Positions 26,564-35,113 of a DNA stretch of 64,000 bases are shown one piece after another (within the stretch, counting starts at the first letter, position 1; each line of letters starts with the position of its first letter). The translations under genes were made by a program, and so were the position numbers. Under the pieces are notes generated by a model that saw only the letters and a program-made list of their open reading frames with translations, was not told the origin of the DNA and ran no database searches. Source of the stretch: Paenibacillus sp. J5C2022. GTDB taxonomy: Bacteria; Bacillota; Bacilli; Paenibacillales; Paenibacillaceae. The stretch lies in assembly GCF_025567625.1 (NCBI RefSeq), contig NZ_JAOQJC010000014.1, forward strand, positions 91,651 through 155,650, read 5' to 3'.

Positions 26564-26599
26564 CAAGAAAGAGCTGCACGCGTATGGCGTCCAGCTCTT
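26564..26599 (-). terminator. Terminator of the HtrA-like gene
   Basis: AAGAGCTG...CAGCTCTT stem followed by TCTTGG on the minus strand, about 30 bp past the stop. Confidence 0.7.
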
Positions 26600-26631
26600 G
26601 GGCATAGCTTGTCCGGGAATAGCTTGTCCGG

Positions 26632-27708
26632 TTACATCATCTTGCTGCTGTATTGCTGCATCAATTCCTTGACGACTGACGTCGGAATGGCAAAGCCGAT
26701 GCCTTGCGCCTCTGCATTGACAGCAGAGTTGATGCCCACTACTTCTCCGGCGCTATTGAGCAGCGGACCTCCGGAATTGCCGGGATTAATGGAGGCATCC
26801 GTCTGAAGCATATGCTCATGTGTGTGAACGACGCCATCCTCACCCTGAATCGTAATCGGCCGTTCCTTCGCACTCAGCACTCCAATCGTGAGCGTGCCCT
26901 CATAGCCGTACGGATTACCGATCGCAAGCACCCAGTCGCCTATATTGACTTGGTCGGAATCTCCCAGCTCCAACGCATGGAACTTATCGCCATTCGAGCT
27001 GCTGACCTTCAGCAGAGCCAGATCCTGCTCCTCGCTGCTCCACAATACATCGGCTTGCAGCGGTTCCTCTTGCCCATGTACCGTTACCATCACCTGCTGC
27101 GCATCCGCCACCACATGCTGGTTCGTCATAATGTAGCCGTCCTCATCCACGAAGAAGCCTGTCCCTTCCCCATTTTTGACAAGCTCCCCTTCGCTCGTCC
27201 TTGCATCCTCTCGTCCTGCAGTTCCGCCTCCGAAGAAGTAACGCAGCATATCGGCCTCTGTCATACCGCCACGGTTCATCGCACTGTAGGATTCGATCTT
27301 CACCACACCGGGCAGAGCCTCTTCGTATACCGCGGCCAAATCCGACTTGGCCTGCAGTGGCGCGGAAGCGGTCTGCAAGCCTGCATCCTCGCTGTAGCCG
27401 CTGCTCCCCCCTTGCCCATTGGACCCTCTGCCGCCAGTACTGCCAGTGAACAGATTAACGCGGTCCGACGCATAGGCGAAGCCCCCGAATACGATGGCCC
27501 CGGCCAGGAAGGCGGCGAAGAGAGAGACGGAAGAGCTTTTTTTCTTTTTGCTGGTCTGACGCTGCTGTCCCAGCTCACGGTAATAGGCATCGAAGAGCGG
27601 TTTTCCTGTCGGCTTGATCGCTTCGTTCCATGAATGATTGCTATCCTTGCTGTCATGTTGGTTATAGTTTTGGTTAGAATCCGTCGTATTATGATTGTAG
27701 CTGCTCAT
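26632..27708 (-). CDS. HtrA/DegP-type serine protease lacking a PDZ domain
   Basis: 358 residues. Low-complexity Asn/His/Ser cytoplasmic N-terminus (1-60), one membrane helix (about 62-80), a Gly/Ser linker, then a trypsin-like protease with the triad His in TNQHVV, Asp in EQDLALLKV and Ser in GNSGGPL. The protein ends at PTSVVKELMQQYSSKMM, exactly where HtrA proteins pass into their PDZ domain, and a terminator follows. Extracellular quality control is the family role. The missing PDZ should change substrate recognition or regulation. Named by family only. Confidence 0.9.
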   Translation of the reverse strand: MSSYNHNTTDSNQNYNQHDSKDSNHSWNEAIKPTGKPLFDAYYRELGQQRQTSKKKKSSSVSLFAAFLAGAIVFGGFAYASDRVNLFTGSTGGRGSNGQGGSSGYSEDAGLQTASAPLQAKSDLAAVYEEALPGVVKIESYSAMNRGGMTEADMLRYFFGGGTAGREDARTSEGELVKNGEGTGFFVDEDGYIMTNQHVVADAQQVMVTVHGQEEPLQADVLWSSEEQDLALLKVSSSNGDKFHALELGDSDQVNIGDWVLAIGNPYGYEGTLTIGVLSAKERPITIQGEDGVVHTHEHMLQTDASINPGNSGGPLLNSAGEVVGINSAVNAEAQGIGFAIPTSVVKELMQQYSSKMM

Positions 27709-27885
27709 AAGCTTGCATCCTCCTTATCCTCAGATGACGATCATGTTCGTGTTCGTCGATGGGATACTTCTATCATGAAGGACGCAGCTTAAAGCAACAT
27801 TAAGCCCATTTAAAAAAACATTAATATAGCCGCATCCACAAATCTCATCTATAACGGCGGAAGCGTTCTTGCTTAAAATAACCCC

Positions 27886-27943
27886 GCAAAGTAGGGCTCT
27901 ACTTCGAAGCTTACTGGGGTACTTTGCGAGGACCCCGGAACAT
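27886..27943. repeat. Dispersed palindromic element, copy 1
   Basis: CCCCGCAAAGTA and TACTTTGCGAGG form a 12-bp stem with one mismatch around a 26-base loop containing ACTTCGAAGCTTACTGGGG. A 31-bp core (27902-27932) is identical to 45189-45219 beside nagB. The remainder of 27709-28022 contains only this element and the asparaginase terminator. Confidence 0.85.
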
Positions 27944-27960
27944 ATAAATTCTAATCATGC

Positions 27961-27987
27961 AAAAAAAGTCAGGCTGTTAGCCTGACT
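27961..27987 (-). terminator. Terminator of the asparaginase gene
   Basis: AGTCAGGCTAACAGCCTGACT stem-loop followed by seven T in the minus-strand direction. Confidence 0.92.
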
Positions 27988-28022
27988 CGTCTTAAGTAGA
28001 ACAAACGTATTTATTATAGCTT

Positions 28023-29156
28023 CTAATATTCAGCGAAAAACTGTTTAATCTCTTCAGGATCAGATGTTTGTGTAAGTGCCAGCATTAACAAGATACGAGC
28101 TTTTTGCGGATTCAATGACATCGATGTGATCTGTTCTCTCGGCGTAACAATACCGGATCCTACGCGTGAAGATCGGACAACGACCACTCCGGCTTCCGAA
28201 GCATCTTTTAGTGCTTTGGAACCGATGCTGGACAATGAACCGTTGCCTGATCCTGCAGTTACAATACCTTTAGCCCCTGCCTCAACTGCCGCATCGTACA
28301 AGTGCCTTCCTTCATTTTGATAGCTGTAAATAATATCAACGTGAGGCAATTCCTTTAATCCGGATACATCGAAGATAGACTCGGAAGTATGCTTTGCCGT
28401 AATTTTAGAATAGAAATAAGGCTTCCCTCCGACAATGGCGCCTATGTATCCTTGTTCTGTCGCCTTAAATGTATCCGTAGCCGTCGTATTTGTTTTTGTC
28501 GTATAACGGGCAGAGCCGATCCGGTCATTCAACATAACCATGACCCCTCGACCAGTGGCTTCTTTGCTTCCAGCCAACAATACGGAATTATACAAATTCA
28601 TTGGACCATCAGCGCTAATCGCTGTCGCTGGCCTCATTGCTCCGACGACCACAACCGGTTTATCGCTTTTCACAGTTAAGTTTAAAAAGTAAGCCGTTTC
28701 TTCAAGTGTATCCGTTCCATGAGTAATGACGACGCCATCCACTTCGTCTGAGGATAACAGTTCATTAATGCGGTTAGCCAACGTAATCAAGATTTCATTG
28801 TTAACGTTGGGACTTCCGGTATTCGCGATTTGCTCTCCACTTACATTTGCAATATCTTTCATCTCCGGCACAGCATCAATTAAGATATCCACCCCCAAAG
28901 CACCTGCTGTATAGCCAGTCGTAGAAGTATTCGAAGCAGCCGAACCTGCGATTGTCCCTCCCGTAGCGAGGATCTTTACATGGGGGAGTTGTTTTTTCTT
29001 CTGTGTTATTTCTGCAAATTTAGCGATCCATTTGCTTGATTCCATTGCAGTTGTCGAGCTTGTAATTACTGCTGCTGATCCTGATCCTGCGAATACAGTT
29101 GCAGCGAGCAAAGTCCCGGCCGTCACTAAACTGATCACTTTTCTCTTGATGTACAT
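28023..29156 (-). CDS. ansB: Secreted type II L-asparaginase
   Basis: 377 residues from the ATG at 29156 (GGGAGAG upstream). Signal peptide at about 1-30 ([21 protein letters not shown]), so exported. Active-site motifs: [12 protein letters not shown] with the nucleophilic threonine (near residue 62) and [15 protein letters not shown] (near 135). It converts asparagine to aspartate and ammonia outside the membrane. Somewhat more AT-rich than neighbours. Monocistronic, with an AT-rich upstream region and its own terminator. Confidence 0.93.
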   Translation of the reverse strand: MYIKRKVISLVTAGTLLAATVFAGSGSAAVITSSTTAMESSKWIAKFAEITQKKKQLPHVKILATGGTIAGSAASNTSTTGYTAGALGVDILIDAVPEMKDIANVSGEQIANTGSPNVNNEILITLANRINELLSSDEVDGVVITHGTDTLEETAYFLNLTVKSDKPVVVVGAMRPATAISADGPMNLYNSVLLAGSKEATGRGVMVMLNDRIGSARYTTKTNTTATDTFKATEQGYIGAIVGGKPYFYSKITAKHTSESIFDVSGLKELPHVDIIYSYQNEGRHLYDAAVEAGAKGIVTAGSGNGSLSSIGSKALKDASEAGVVVVRSSRVGSGIVTPREQITSMSLNPQKARILLMLALTQTSDPEEIKQFFAEY

Positions 29157-29363
29157 GTCACTTTCTCTCCCGTCTTCTATGTATTTTTTCATTTACCACT
29201 TATATAATAATCCGAAAAAATCGAATGTGTCAACTATAAGTTATTATATATTACATTAATTCTGCTTTATTCTTTGTTATATGTAACTTTATATAACATG
29301 TATATATCACATTATTCTGTTGTGACTCTTGTTCATGCTTATCAACATGATATTTTGAACGAC

Positions 29364-29399
29364 AAAAAAACCAGCCACAGCAAATGCCATGACTGGTTG
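29364..29399 (-). terminator. Terminator of ppc
   Basis: ACCAGTCATGGCA...TGTGGCTGGT stem then TTTTTTTGTC on the minus strand. Confidence 0.88.
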
Positions 29400-29410
29400 A
29401 TATCGTGCAG

Positions 29411-32209
29411 TTAGCCTGTATTCCTCAGACCTGCCGCAATGCCGTTAATGGTAAGCAGCACTTCACGCAGCAGCTCCTGATCGTCTTCGTCCTTCGCACG
29501 CAATGCGCGCAGCTCTGTAAGCAGCTGCACTTGCAAGTAGCTGAGCGGGTCCACATAAGGATTCCGCAGTCGGATTGACTCCTGAATAACCGGTACGTTG
29601 TCCAGAATTTCTTCTTGCCCCGTAATGCTCAGAATCATCCCCGAGGTCAGTTTGTACTCTTGTTCGATCTGGCTGAAGATGCGGTCGCGGATGGTGCCAT
29701 CCGTAATCATACCCGCATACTCCTTCGAGATATGCAGATCAGCCTTGGCAAGAGCCATCTGCAAGTTGTCGATCAGCGACCGGAAGAACGGGAAGCCGGC
29801 ATACATCTCGCGCAGCGTCTCCAACTTCGCGGCATCGCCGCCCACATATTGCTGCAGAGCTGTGCCTGCCGCATACCAGGCCGGAAGCAGATAGCGACTT
29901 TGCGTCCAGGCGAATACCCATGGGATGGCGCGCAGGTCTTCGAAGCGGTCGCTGTTCTTCCGCTTGGAAGGACGTGAGCCAATATTCAGCTCTCCCACCT
30001 CCGGCAGCGGAGTCGACTCCTTGAAGAATACCAGGAAGTCGGGATCGCGGAAGATCAGATCCTGATACTTCTCCAGCGCCGTCTCCGAGATCGACCTCGC
30101 GATCTCTTCCCACTGTGCATCTACAGCCAGCTCCTCTTGCGGAGTCTTCGCCAGACGGGCTGCCGTAATAAGCGCCCATGTCGCCTGCTCCAGACTGCGG
30201 TAAGCAATACCTTGCATGGAATAACGGGAAGACAGCACTTCGCCTTGTTCCGTAATCTTGATGCCGCCGCCGATCGTATGAGGCGGCTGTGCCAGAATGC
30301 TGCGGTTCAACGGCATACCGCCGCGTCCCAGCGCTCCGCCGCGGCCATGGAAGAACTTCAGCTTCACGCCGTATTCATCACCCGTTGCCGTAATATCGTT
30401 CAGTGCGACGCGCAGTTCCCAATTCGCCGTCACCACTCCGCCGTCCTTGTTGCTGTCGGAGTAGCCCAGCATAATCTCGTGCATATTGCCTCTGGCTTCC
30501 GTCGCCTTGCGATAGACAGGCAGCTCGAACAATTGCTTCATAATGCCAGGCGCCGCATGAAGGTCGTCGACCGTCTCGAACAGCGGTACGGACTGCAGTG
30601 TACAGCTGACCGTGCCGTCTACCTCTTGACGGAATAAGCCGACCTCCTTGGCCAGCACCATCACTTCCAGCATATCGCTTGCCGCTTCGGTCATGCTGAT
30701 CAGATAGCTGGAAATGCAGCCAGTGCCGAATTCCTGCTGCGCGCTGTAGACCGTCTGGAATACATCCAGGCATTCGCGCGTCGATTCCGAGTAGTCCAGG
30801 TGACCGGACGTCAGCGGACGAGGGTCCATCAACAGCTTGGCCAGCAGCCCCGTCTTCTCTTCCTCGGACAATGCCGCATAATCTTCCACGATATGCATCT
30901 TCGCCAGTATTTCCGCCATGGCGTTCTCGTGTTCCTGGCTATGCTGACGAACGTCCAACGTCATCAGATGGAAGCCGAACAGCTCCACTTGACGGACAAG
31001 CTTGGCCAGATACGTCTCCGATACATAATCTGCATAATGATAGCGCAGACTGCGGTCGATGATAAGAATGTCCTCGCGGAACTCGCCGGGATGGTTATAG
31101 CGCATCGGAGAGCCCTTCAATGACTCATTCGAAATATTCGCCAGCTTCTCCAGCATGAAGCCCAGCTTCACGCGATACGGCTCCTTCGTATTGCGCCACA
31201 GCTCGACGCACTTCAGCTCCACATGCTCGCGGTCGCGCTGGATGGATTCGTTCAGCTCGTCCGTGACTTCGACCAAGTTCGTGCTGAAGCTCAGCAGCTC
31301 CATCAGCTCATGCAATTGCTCTTCGTACTTGCGGATGGCGAGCTGACGGTGCAGCACCAGCGTCTCCCATGTCACCTTCGCCGTTACGGACGGATTGCCG
31401 TCGCGGTCGCCGCCGATCCATGAGCCAAAGCGCAAGTAATCCGGCACATGCCAGTTCTCGTCCGGGTAATATTTGTTCAGACAATGCTCAAGCTCCTCGT
31501 ACACGCTAGGCAGCACGTCGAATAAAGTCTCATCAAAGTAATAAAGGCCGTTCCTGACCTCGTCGATAACGGTCGGCTTGCGGTCGCGCAGCTCGTCCGT
31601 CTGCCATAAGATCAGCACCTCGTTAAGCAGCTTGTCCTTCAGCTTCTCCCGCTCGCGGAACGTAAGCGTCGGGTTGTCGAGCTCCATCACATCCTCCGCT
31701 ATACGCTTATGGATGTCCAACACCACACGCCGAGTTGCTTCCGTGGGATGGGCCGTCATAATCAGCTCCAGAGAAATATCCTTCAATATTTCACGGACCG
31801 CTTCTATAGCTATCCCGCGTTCCTTCAAATCCTTAATGGCGCTCTCGATAGAGCCGCGCTGCACTTCTTCCCCTGCCATCACCTCATAATCGCGCTTGCG
31901 TCTGATGCGATGATTCTGCTCGGCAATATTGACCAGTTGAAAGTATATAGCGAATGCTCGGATGACCTGATGACGAATCTCGGGGTTTAGCGAAGTTATC
32001 GTGTCTTTGAATTGCTGGAACTGCTCAGGCACGAAATCCGCACGCAGCGCCTTGCTTTGTTCGCGAATTCCTTCGACAATATCCAACAGCTCGCGTCCGC
32101 CCTGATGGACGAGCACTTCGCCAAGAATATTGCCCAGAAAGCGCACATCGCGTCTTAGCAAATTGTTCGTTCCTGTCCGGCTCGTTGTTGATACAGTTTG
32201 TTCAGACAT
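29411..32209 (-). CDS. ppc: Phosphoenolpyruvate carboxylase
   Basis: 932 residues from the ATG at 32209, preceded by GGAGG. It fixes bicarbonate onto PEP to give oxaloacetate, refilling the TCA cycle. Visible motifs: the catalytic histidine region ELIMTAHPTEATRR (near 150-160), FGSWIGGDRDGNP (near 255), LGYSDSNKDGG and FFHGRGGALGRGG (second catalytic histidine and glycine loop, near 545-600), and the C-terminal NTG. Full-length. Monocistronic. Confidence 0.96.
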   Translation of the reverse strand: MSEQTVSTTSRTGTNNLLRRDVRFLGNILGEVLVHQGGRELLDIVEGIREQSKALRADFVPEQFQQFKDTITSLNPEIRHQVIRAFAIYFQLVNIAEQNHRIRRKRDYEVMAGEEVQRGSIESAIKDLKERGIAIEAVREILKDISLELIMTAHPTEATRRVVLDIHKRIAEDVMELDNPTLTFREREKLKDKLLNEVLILWQTDELRDRKPTVIDEVRNGLYYFDETLFDVLPSVYEELEHCLNKYYPDENWHVPDYLRFGSWIGGDRDGNPSVTAKVTWETLVLHRQLAIRKYEEQLHELMELLSFSTNLVEVTDELNESIQRDREHVELKCVELWRNTKEPYRVKLGFMLEKLANISNESLKGSPMRYNHPGEFREDILIIDRSLRYHYADYVSETYLAKLVRQVELFGFHLMTLDVRQHSQEHENAMAEILAKMHIVEDYAALSEEEKTGLLAKLLMDPRPLTSGHLDYSESTRECLDVFQTVYSAQQEFGTGCISSYLISMTEAASDMLEVMVLAKEVGLFRQEVDGTVSCTLQSVPLFETVDDLHAAPGIMKQLFELPVYRKATEARGNMHEIMLGYSDSNKDGGVVTANWELRVALNDITATGDEYGVKLKFFHGRGGALGRGGMPLNRSILAQPPHTIGGGIKITEQGEVLSSRYSMQGIAYRSLEQATWALITAARLAKTPQEELAVDAQWEEIARSISETALEKYQDLIFRDPDFLVFFKESTPLPEVGELNIGSRPSKRKNSDRFEDLRAIPWVFAWTQSRYLLPAWYAAGTALQQYVGGDAAKLETLREMYAGFPFFRSLIDNLQMALAKADLHISKEYAGMITDGTIRDRIFSQIEQEYKLTSGMILSITGQEEILDNVPVIQESIRLRNPYVDPLSYLQVQLLTELRALRAKDEDDQELLREVLLTINGIAAGLRNTG

Positions 32210-32456
32210 ACGGTTCCTCCTACAATATCTGTACAGCAAACTCACATGAAAGCATTTGCATCTACAATTGTATGCCATGCACCTACTCTTGCTTTGTAAG
32301 ATTACTCTCAGTTTTTCGTCTATTTGCTTCTAACCATCATACTACAAAATGGCATTGTGTTGAAGCCCTGAGGCATAATCTATACACTGGTTTTATGTAA
32401 ATTCCATCATTTCCCGAGAGGGATACTGGAATTTCACTGCAATATCCGGAAAATGC

Positions 32457-32480
32457 CAAAAAGCCCGCTTCAGCAGCGGA
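32457..32480 (-). terminator. Terminator of the lipoprotein gene
   Basis: CCGCT-GCTGA-AGCGGG followed by CTTTTTGGC on the minus strand. The rest of 32210-32598 shows no supported gene. Confidence 0.65.
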
Positions 32481-32598
32481 CAGGATATGCGACAAGGCAG
32501 GGCTATCATGTGAAGTGGGGCATCCTTCCTTTTCGACAAATTCACCTATTGCGAGCCGATTAAGCTCTGTGGCAACCGATGCACCCGCTCCCGCAGGA

Positions 32599-33261
32599 TT
32601 ATTTCCCAGCTCCTGATAAAACTATGACAGTCGGATAACCCACAACCTTCCCTTCATGGGTTTGATACTTTAGACTCTTGATTCCTTCTTCCGCATTCTT
32701 TGCCGTCTGCTCGCTTCCATAAGTAAATTTATCTTGCTCCACATCGGCAATAAGCCATTTCCCGCTATACTTCTCCAATGTATACTTCTTAGCAGTTGCG
32801 GTTAACGGGCGATCTATCAACTCTTTATTTTCAATCGTGTATATATTTACTTGATTGGACTGATCCCCTTCATACACATCCGATATACGAATCGTTACAC
32901 TGACATTATCCATATCCGTTCCACGAATTAAATTAAGCATATGTTCCTTATGGTTGTCGTACTCCCCTTGCGACATATTCGCCAGATCATCTCTGGTATA
33001 TGTTGCACCATCGTATCCGAATACGATTTCATCGCTCATAGACACCCAGTATGCTTCGCTGACAATTTCATTTACAACTTTGAGATATTGTTTATACGAT
33101 TTGTTAAAGTAAATAAGATCAAACTCACTCTCTTCAACTGCCTTCACATGATCCACCATCAACTCCTTCTCCGAACGACCTAATGACGAGTCAGAGGTGC
33201 ACGCTGCTAAAACGGTACTGAACAATAGAAGTAATCCACACAAAATGGTTTTAAATCTCAT
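32599..33261 (-). CDS. Lipoprotein of unknown function
   Basis: 220 residues. Lipoprotein signal with lipobox VLAA-C at about residues 17-21, so anchored to the outer face of the membrane. After a Ser/Asp linker comes a mixed alpha/beta domain of about 190 residues that I do not recognise. Asp- and Glu-rich helices, then beta segments (YKQYLKVVNEIVSE, VSVTIRISDVYEG, KKYTLEKYSGKWLIADVEQD) suggest an NTF2-like or DUF-type lipoprotein. Single gene between ppc and the tRNA cluster. Confidence 0.75.
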   Translation of the reverse strand: MRFKTILCGLLLLFSTVLAACTSDSSLGRSEKELMVDHVKAVEESEFDLIYFNKSYKQYLKVVNEIVSEAYWVSMSDEIVFGYDGATYTRDDLANMSQGEYDNHKEHMLNLIRGTDMDNVSVTIRISDVYEGDQSNQVNIYTIENKELIDRPLTATAKKYTLEKYSGKWLIADVEQDKFTYGSEQTAKNAEEGIKSLKYQTHEGKVVGYPTVIVLSGAGK

Positions 33262-33480
33262 TTCAATCCCCCTTTCACCGCCCTTTAACTTAACAAGAAT
33301 ATGCAGAAAGCGGAAGTTTGGTTTTTGTATCCGTCACAATATAAAGGCACGAATTAACTAACATTTCTTTCTTATTCGATGAGGTATTCTCATTTTTCTT
33401 GCTATCTATATAACGAAACCAAGCCAGTTAATGTTACAACTTCAATTCAAATATCAACAACAATCTTTAAGGTAGAAATA

Positions 33481-33511
33481 CAAAAAAAGCCTTGCATCGC
33501 AAGACTTTGCT
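33481..33511 (-). terminator. Terminator of the tRNA cluster
   Basis: AGTCTTGC-GAT-GCAAGGCT stem followed by TTTTTTTG on the minus strand, just after tRNA-Gly(UCC). Confidence 0.85.
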
Positions 33512-33523
33512 CATTGAATAATC

Positions 33524-33597
33524 TGGAGCGGGTGATGGGAATCGAACCCACGCTATTAGCTTGGAAGGCTAAAGTTCTACCATTGAACTACACCCGC
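33524..33597 (-). tRNA. tRNA-Gly(UCC)
   Basis: Cloverleaf with acceptor GCGGGTG, anticodon loop containing TTCCAA (anticodon UCC), GGTTCGATTCC T-arm and encoded CCA. Last gene of a four-tRNA minus-strand cluster. Confidence 0.95.
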
Positions 33598-33605
33598 ATA
33601 TAAAC

Positions 33606-33682
33606 TGGTCGGGATGACACGATTTGAACATGCGACCCCCTGGTCCCAAACCAGGTGCTCTACCAAGCTGAGCTACATCCCG
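33606..33682 (-). tRNA. tRNA-Pro(UGG)
   Basis: Acceptor CGGGATG, anticodon stem CCTGG with loop TTTGGGA (anticodon UGG), T-arm GTTCAAATC, encoded CCA. Confidence 0.95.
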
Positions 33683-33703
33683 AGAAAAGCATATTAGAAA
33701 AAG

Positions 33704-33780
33704 TGGCGCGGCCTAAGAGATTCGAACTCCTGACCTTTTGATTCGTAGTCAAACGCTCTATCCAGCTGAGCTAAGGCCGC
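33704..33780 (-). tRNA. tRNA-Arg(ACG)
   Basis: Acceptor GCGGCCT, anticodon loop CTACGAA (anticodon ACG), T-arm GTTCGAATC, encoded CCA. Confidence 0.95.
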
Positions 33781-33787
33781 AAATTTA

Positions 33788-33862
33788 TGGAGCGGAAGAC
33801 GGGAATCGAACCCGCGACCCTCGCCTTGGCAAGGCGATGCTCTACCGCTGAGCCACTTCCGC
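33788..33862 (-). tRNA. tRNA-Gly(GCC)
   Basis: Acceptor GCGGAAG, anticodon loop TTGCCAA (anticodon GCC), T-arm GTTCGATTC, encoded CCA. First gene of the cluster. Confidence 0.95.
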
Positions 33863-34013
33863 ATTTTATTACTTACCGGCCACCACATCAGTGCAGCAGC
33901 GACAAGTAATAATATATCATCTGGCGAATGAAATTGCAAGTCCTTTTTTCGAAAACTTTTAACCCCTCTAAAGTATGCGCCAATTTCGCAGGTTTTAGAA
34001 CGTTCTCTCCAAT

Positions 34014-34859
34014 CTAAGCAAGCTTTCGTTGACGTGCATCAGCTTGTTCACTCATCACTTTATCGGCTACAGGCTGCCCTGCCAGCGCGAACGGCAGACA
34101 TAAAGGCACACCTGTGCGAGGGTCCGGCACAATGTCGGCTTCAATGTTGAACACTTCGCGCATCGTCTCCGGTGTGACAACTTCAATCGGCGAGCCTTCG
34201 GCCTTCACAGTGCCCGACTTGATCGCCACCATATGATGAGCATACCGTGTCGCATGATTCAGATCATGGACAACCATCACGACTGTACGATTGTTCATCT
34301 CATTCAGCTTCTGCAGCAGATGAAGCACTTCCAGCTGATGGGCCATATCCAGGAACGTAGTCGGCTCATCCAGGAATAAGATGTCCGTCTCCTGAGCCAG
34401 CGCCATGGCAATCCAGGCACGCTGCCTTTGTCCTCCCGACAACTGATCGACTGCGCGGTCCGCGAACTCCGTCATGCCCGTCGCTTCAATCGCCCACTGC
34501 ACCACTTTGCGGTCTTCTTTGGTCATGGAGCCGAAGCCCTTCTGGTAAGGGAAGCGGCCGTACGAGACAAGCTCAGCCACCGTCAATCCGTCCGGAGCGG
34601 TCGGGTTCTGAGGCAGGATCGCCAGCTGCTTCGCCACTTCCTTCGTCGATTGCTTATGGATCGATCTCCCATCCAGCAGCACGCTGCCTTTGGCCGGATT
34701 CATAATGCGAGCCATCGTCTTCAGTATTGTTGATTTGCCGGAGCCGTTCGCTCCTACCAATGCCGTTATTTTCCCTTGCGGGATAGCCACATTCAAGTCC
34801 TGTACTATCAATCGGTCATCATAAGCGATATCCAGTCCGGACGTCTGCAATCTGATCAT
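34014..34859 (-). CDS. Iron-siderophore ABC transporter ATP-binding protein, orphan
   Basis: 281 residues from the ATG at 34859; GTG at 34871 is an alternative since the GGGAG lies between. FecE/FhuC-type ATPase: Walker [15 protein letters not shown] (near 35), signature [15 protein letters not shown] (near 140), Walker [14 protein letters not shown] (near 160), switch histidine VVHDLN. No permease or binding protein lies beside it, which fits a shared ATPase serving several siderophore permeases, as YusV does in Bacillus. A Fur box stands 47 bp upstream, so expression is expected in iron-poor conditions. Confidence 0.9.
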   Translation of the reverse strand: MIRLQTSGLDIAYDDRLIVQDLNVAIPQGKITALVGANGSGKSTILKTMARIMNPAKGSVLLDGRSIHKQSTKEVAKQLAILPQNPTAPDGLTVAELVSYGRFPYQKGFGSMTKEDRKVVQWAIEATGMTEFADRAVDQLSGGQRQRAWIAMALAQETDILFLDEPTTFLDMAHQLEVLHLLQKLNEMNNRTVVMVVHDLNHATRYAHHMVAIKSGTVKAEGSPIEVVTPETMREVFNIEADIVPDPRTGVPLCLPFALAGQPVADKVMSEQADARQRKLA

Positions 34860-34905
34860 GCTGACTAACACGCTCCCTTCCCCATGCATCTATACTCATC
34901 TCAAA

Positions 34906-34920
34906 TGATAACTATTATCA
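34906..34920 (-). promoter_or_regulatory. Fur box
   Basis: TGATAACTATTATCA, 14 of 15 matches to the 7-1-7 consensus TGATAATNATTATCA. A second partial half, AATGATAATCC, begins at about 34931. Confidence 0.88.
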
Positions 34921-35044
34921 CACCCACGTTAATGATAATCCTTCTCAAGTTTTCTGTCAATATTTTTCACCCGTCTATTTTCACTCCGCCAATGCGTTTC
35001 TTTCCATTATTAAGCCGCCAGTCAGCCACTTCAACCACACCAAA

Positions 35045-35073
35045 GACCAGAGCGCTTAGCGGCGCTCTGGTCC
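35045..35073 (-). terminator. Terminator of the GH31 operon
   Basis: ACCAGAGCGC-CGCTAA-GCGCTCTGGT stem followed by CTTTGG on the minus strand. Confidence 0.75.
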
Positions 35074-35113
35074 ATCCTGCATTCTTCAATCGCTTGCTTC
35101 TCCTCCACGCTAT

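Noticed and set aside
32457..32598. An open minus-strand frame after the lipoprotein gene, looking like a gene remnant (GNNPAGAGASVATELNRLAI)
   Set aside because: No start or ribosome binding site, and it runs through the lipoprotein terminator stem and T tract; better explained as untranslated 3' sequence.
33694..33939. An 81-residue frame across the tRNA cluster
   Set aside because: It overlaps two complete tRNA genes; such frames arise from conserved tRNA sequence.
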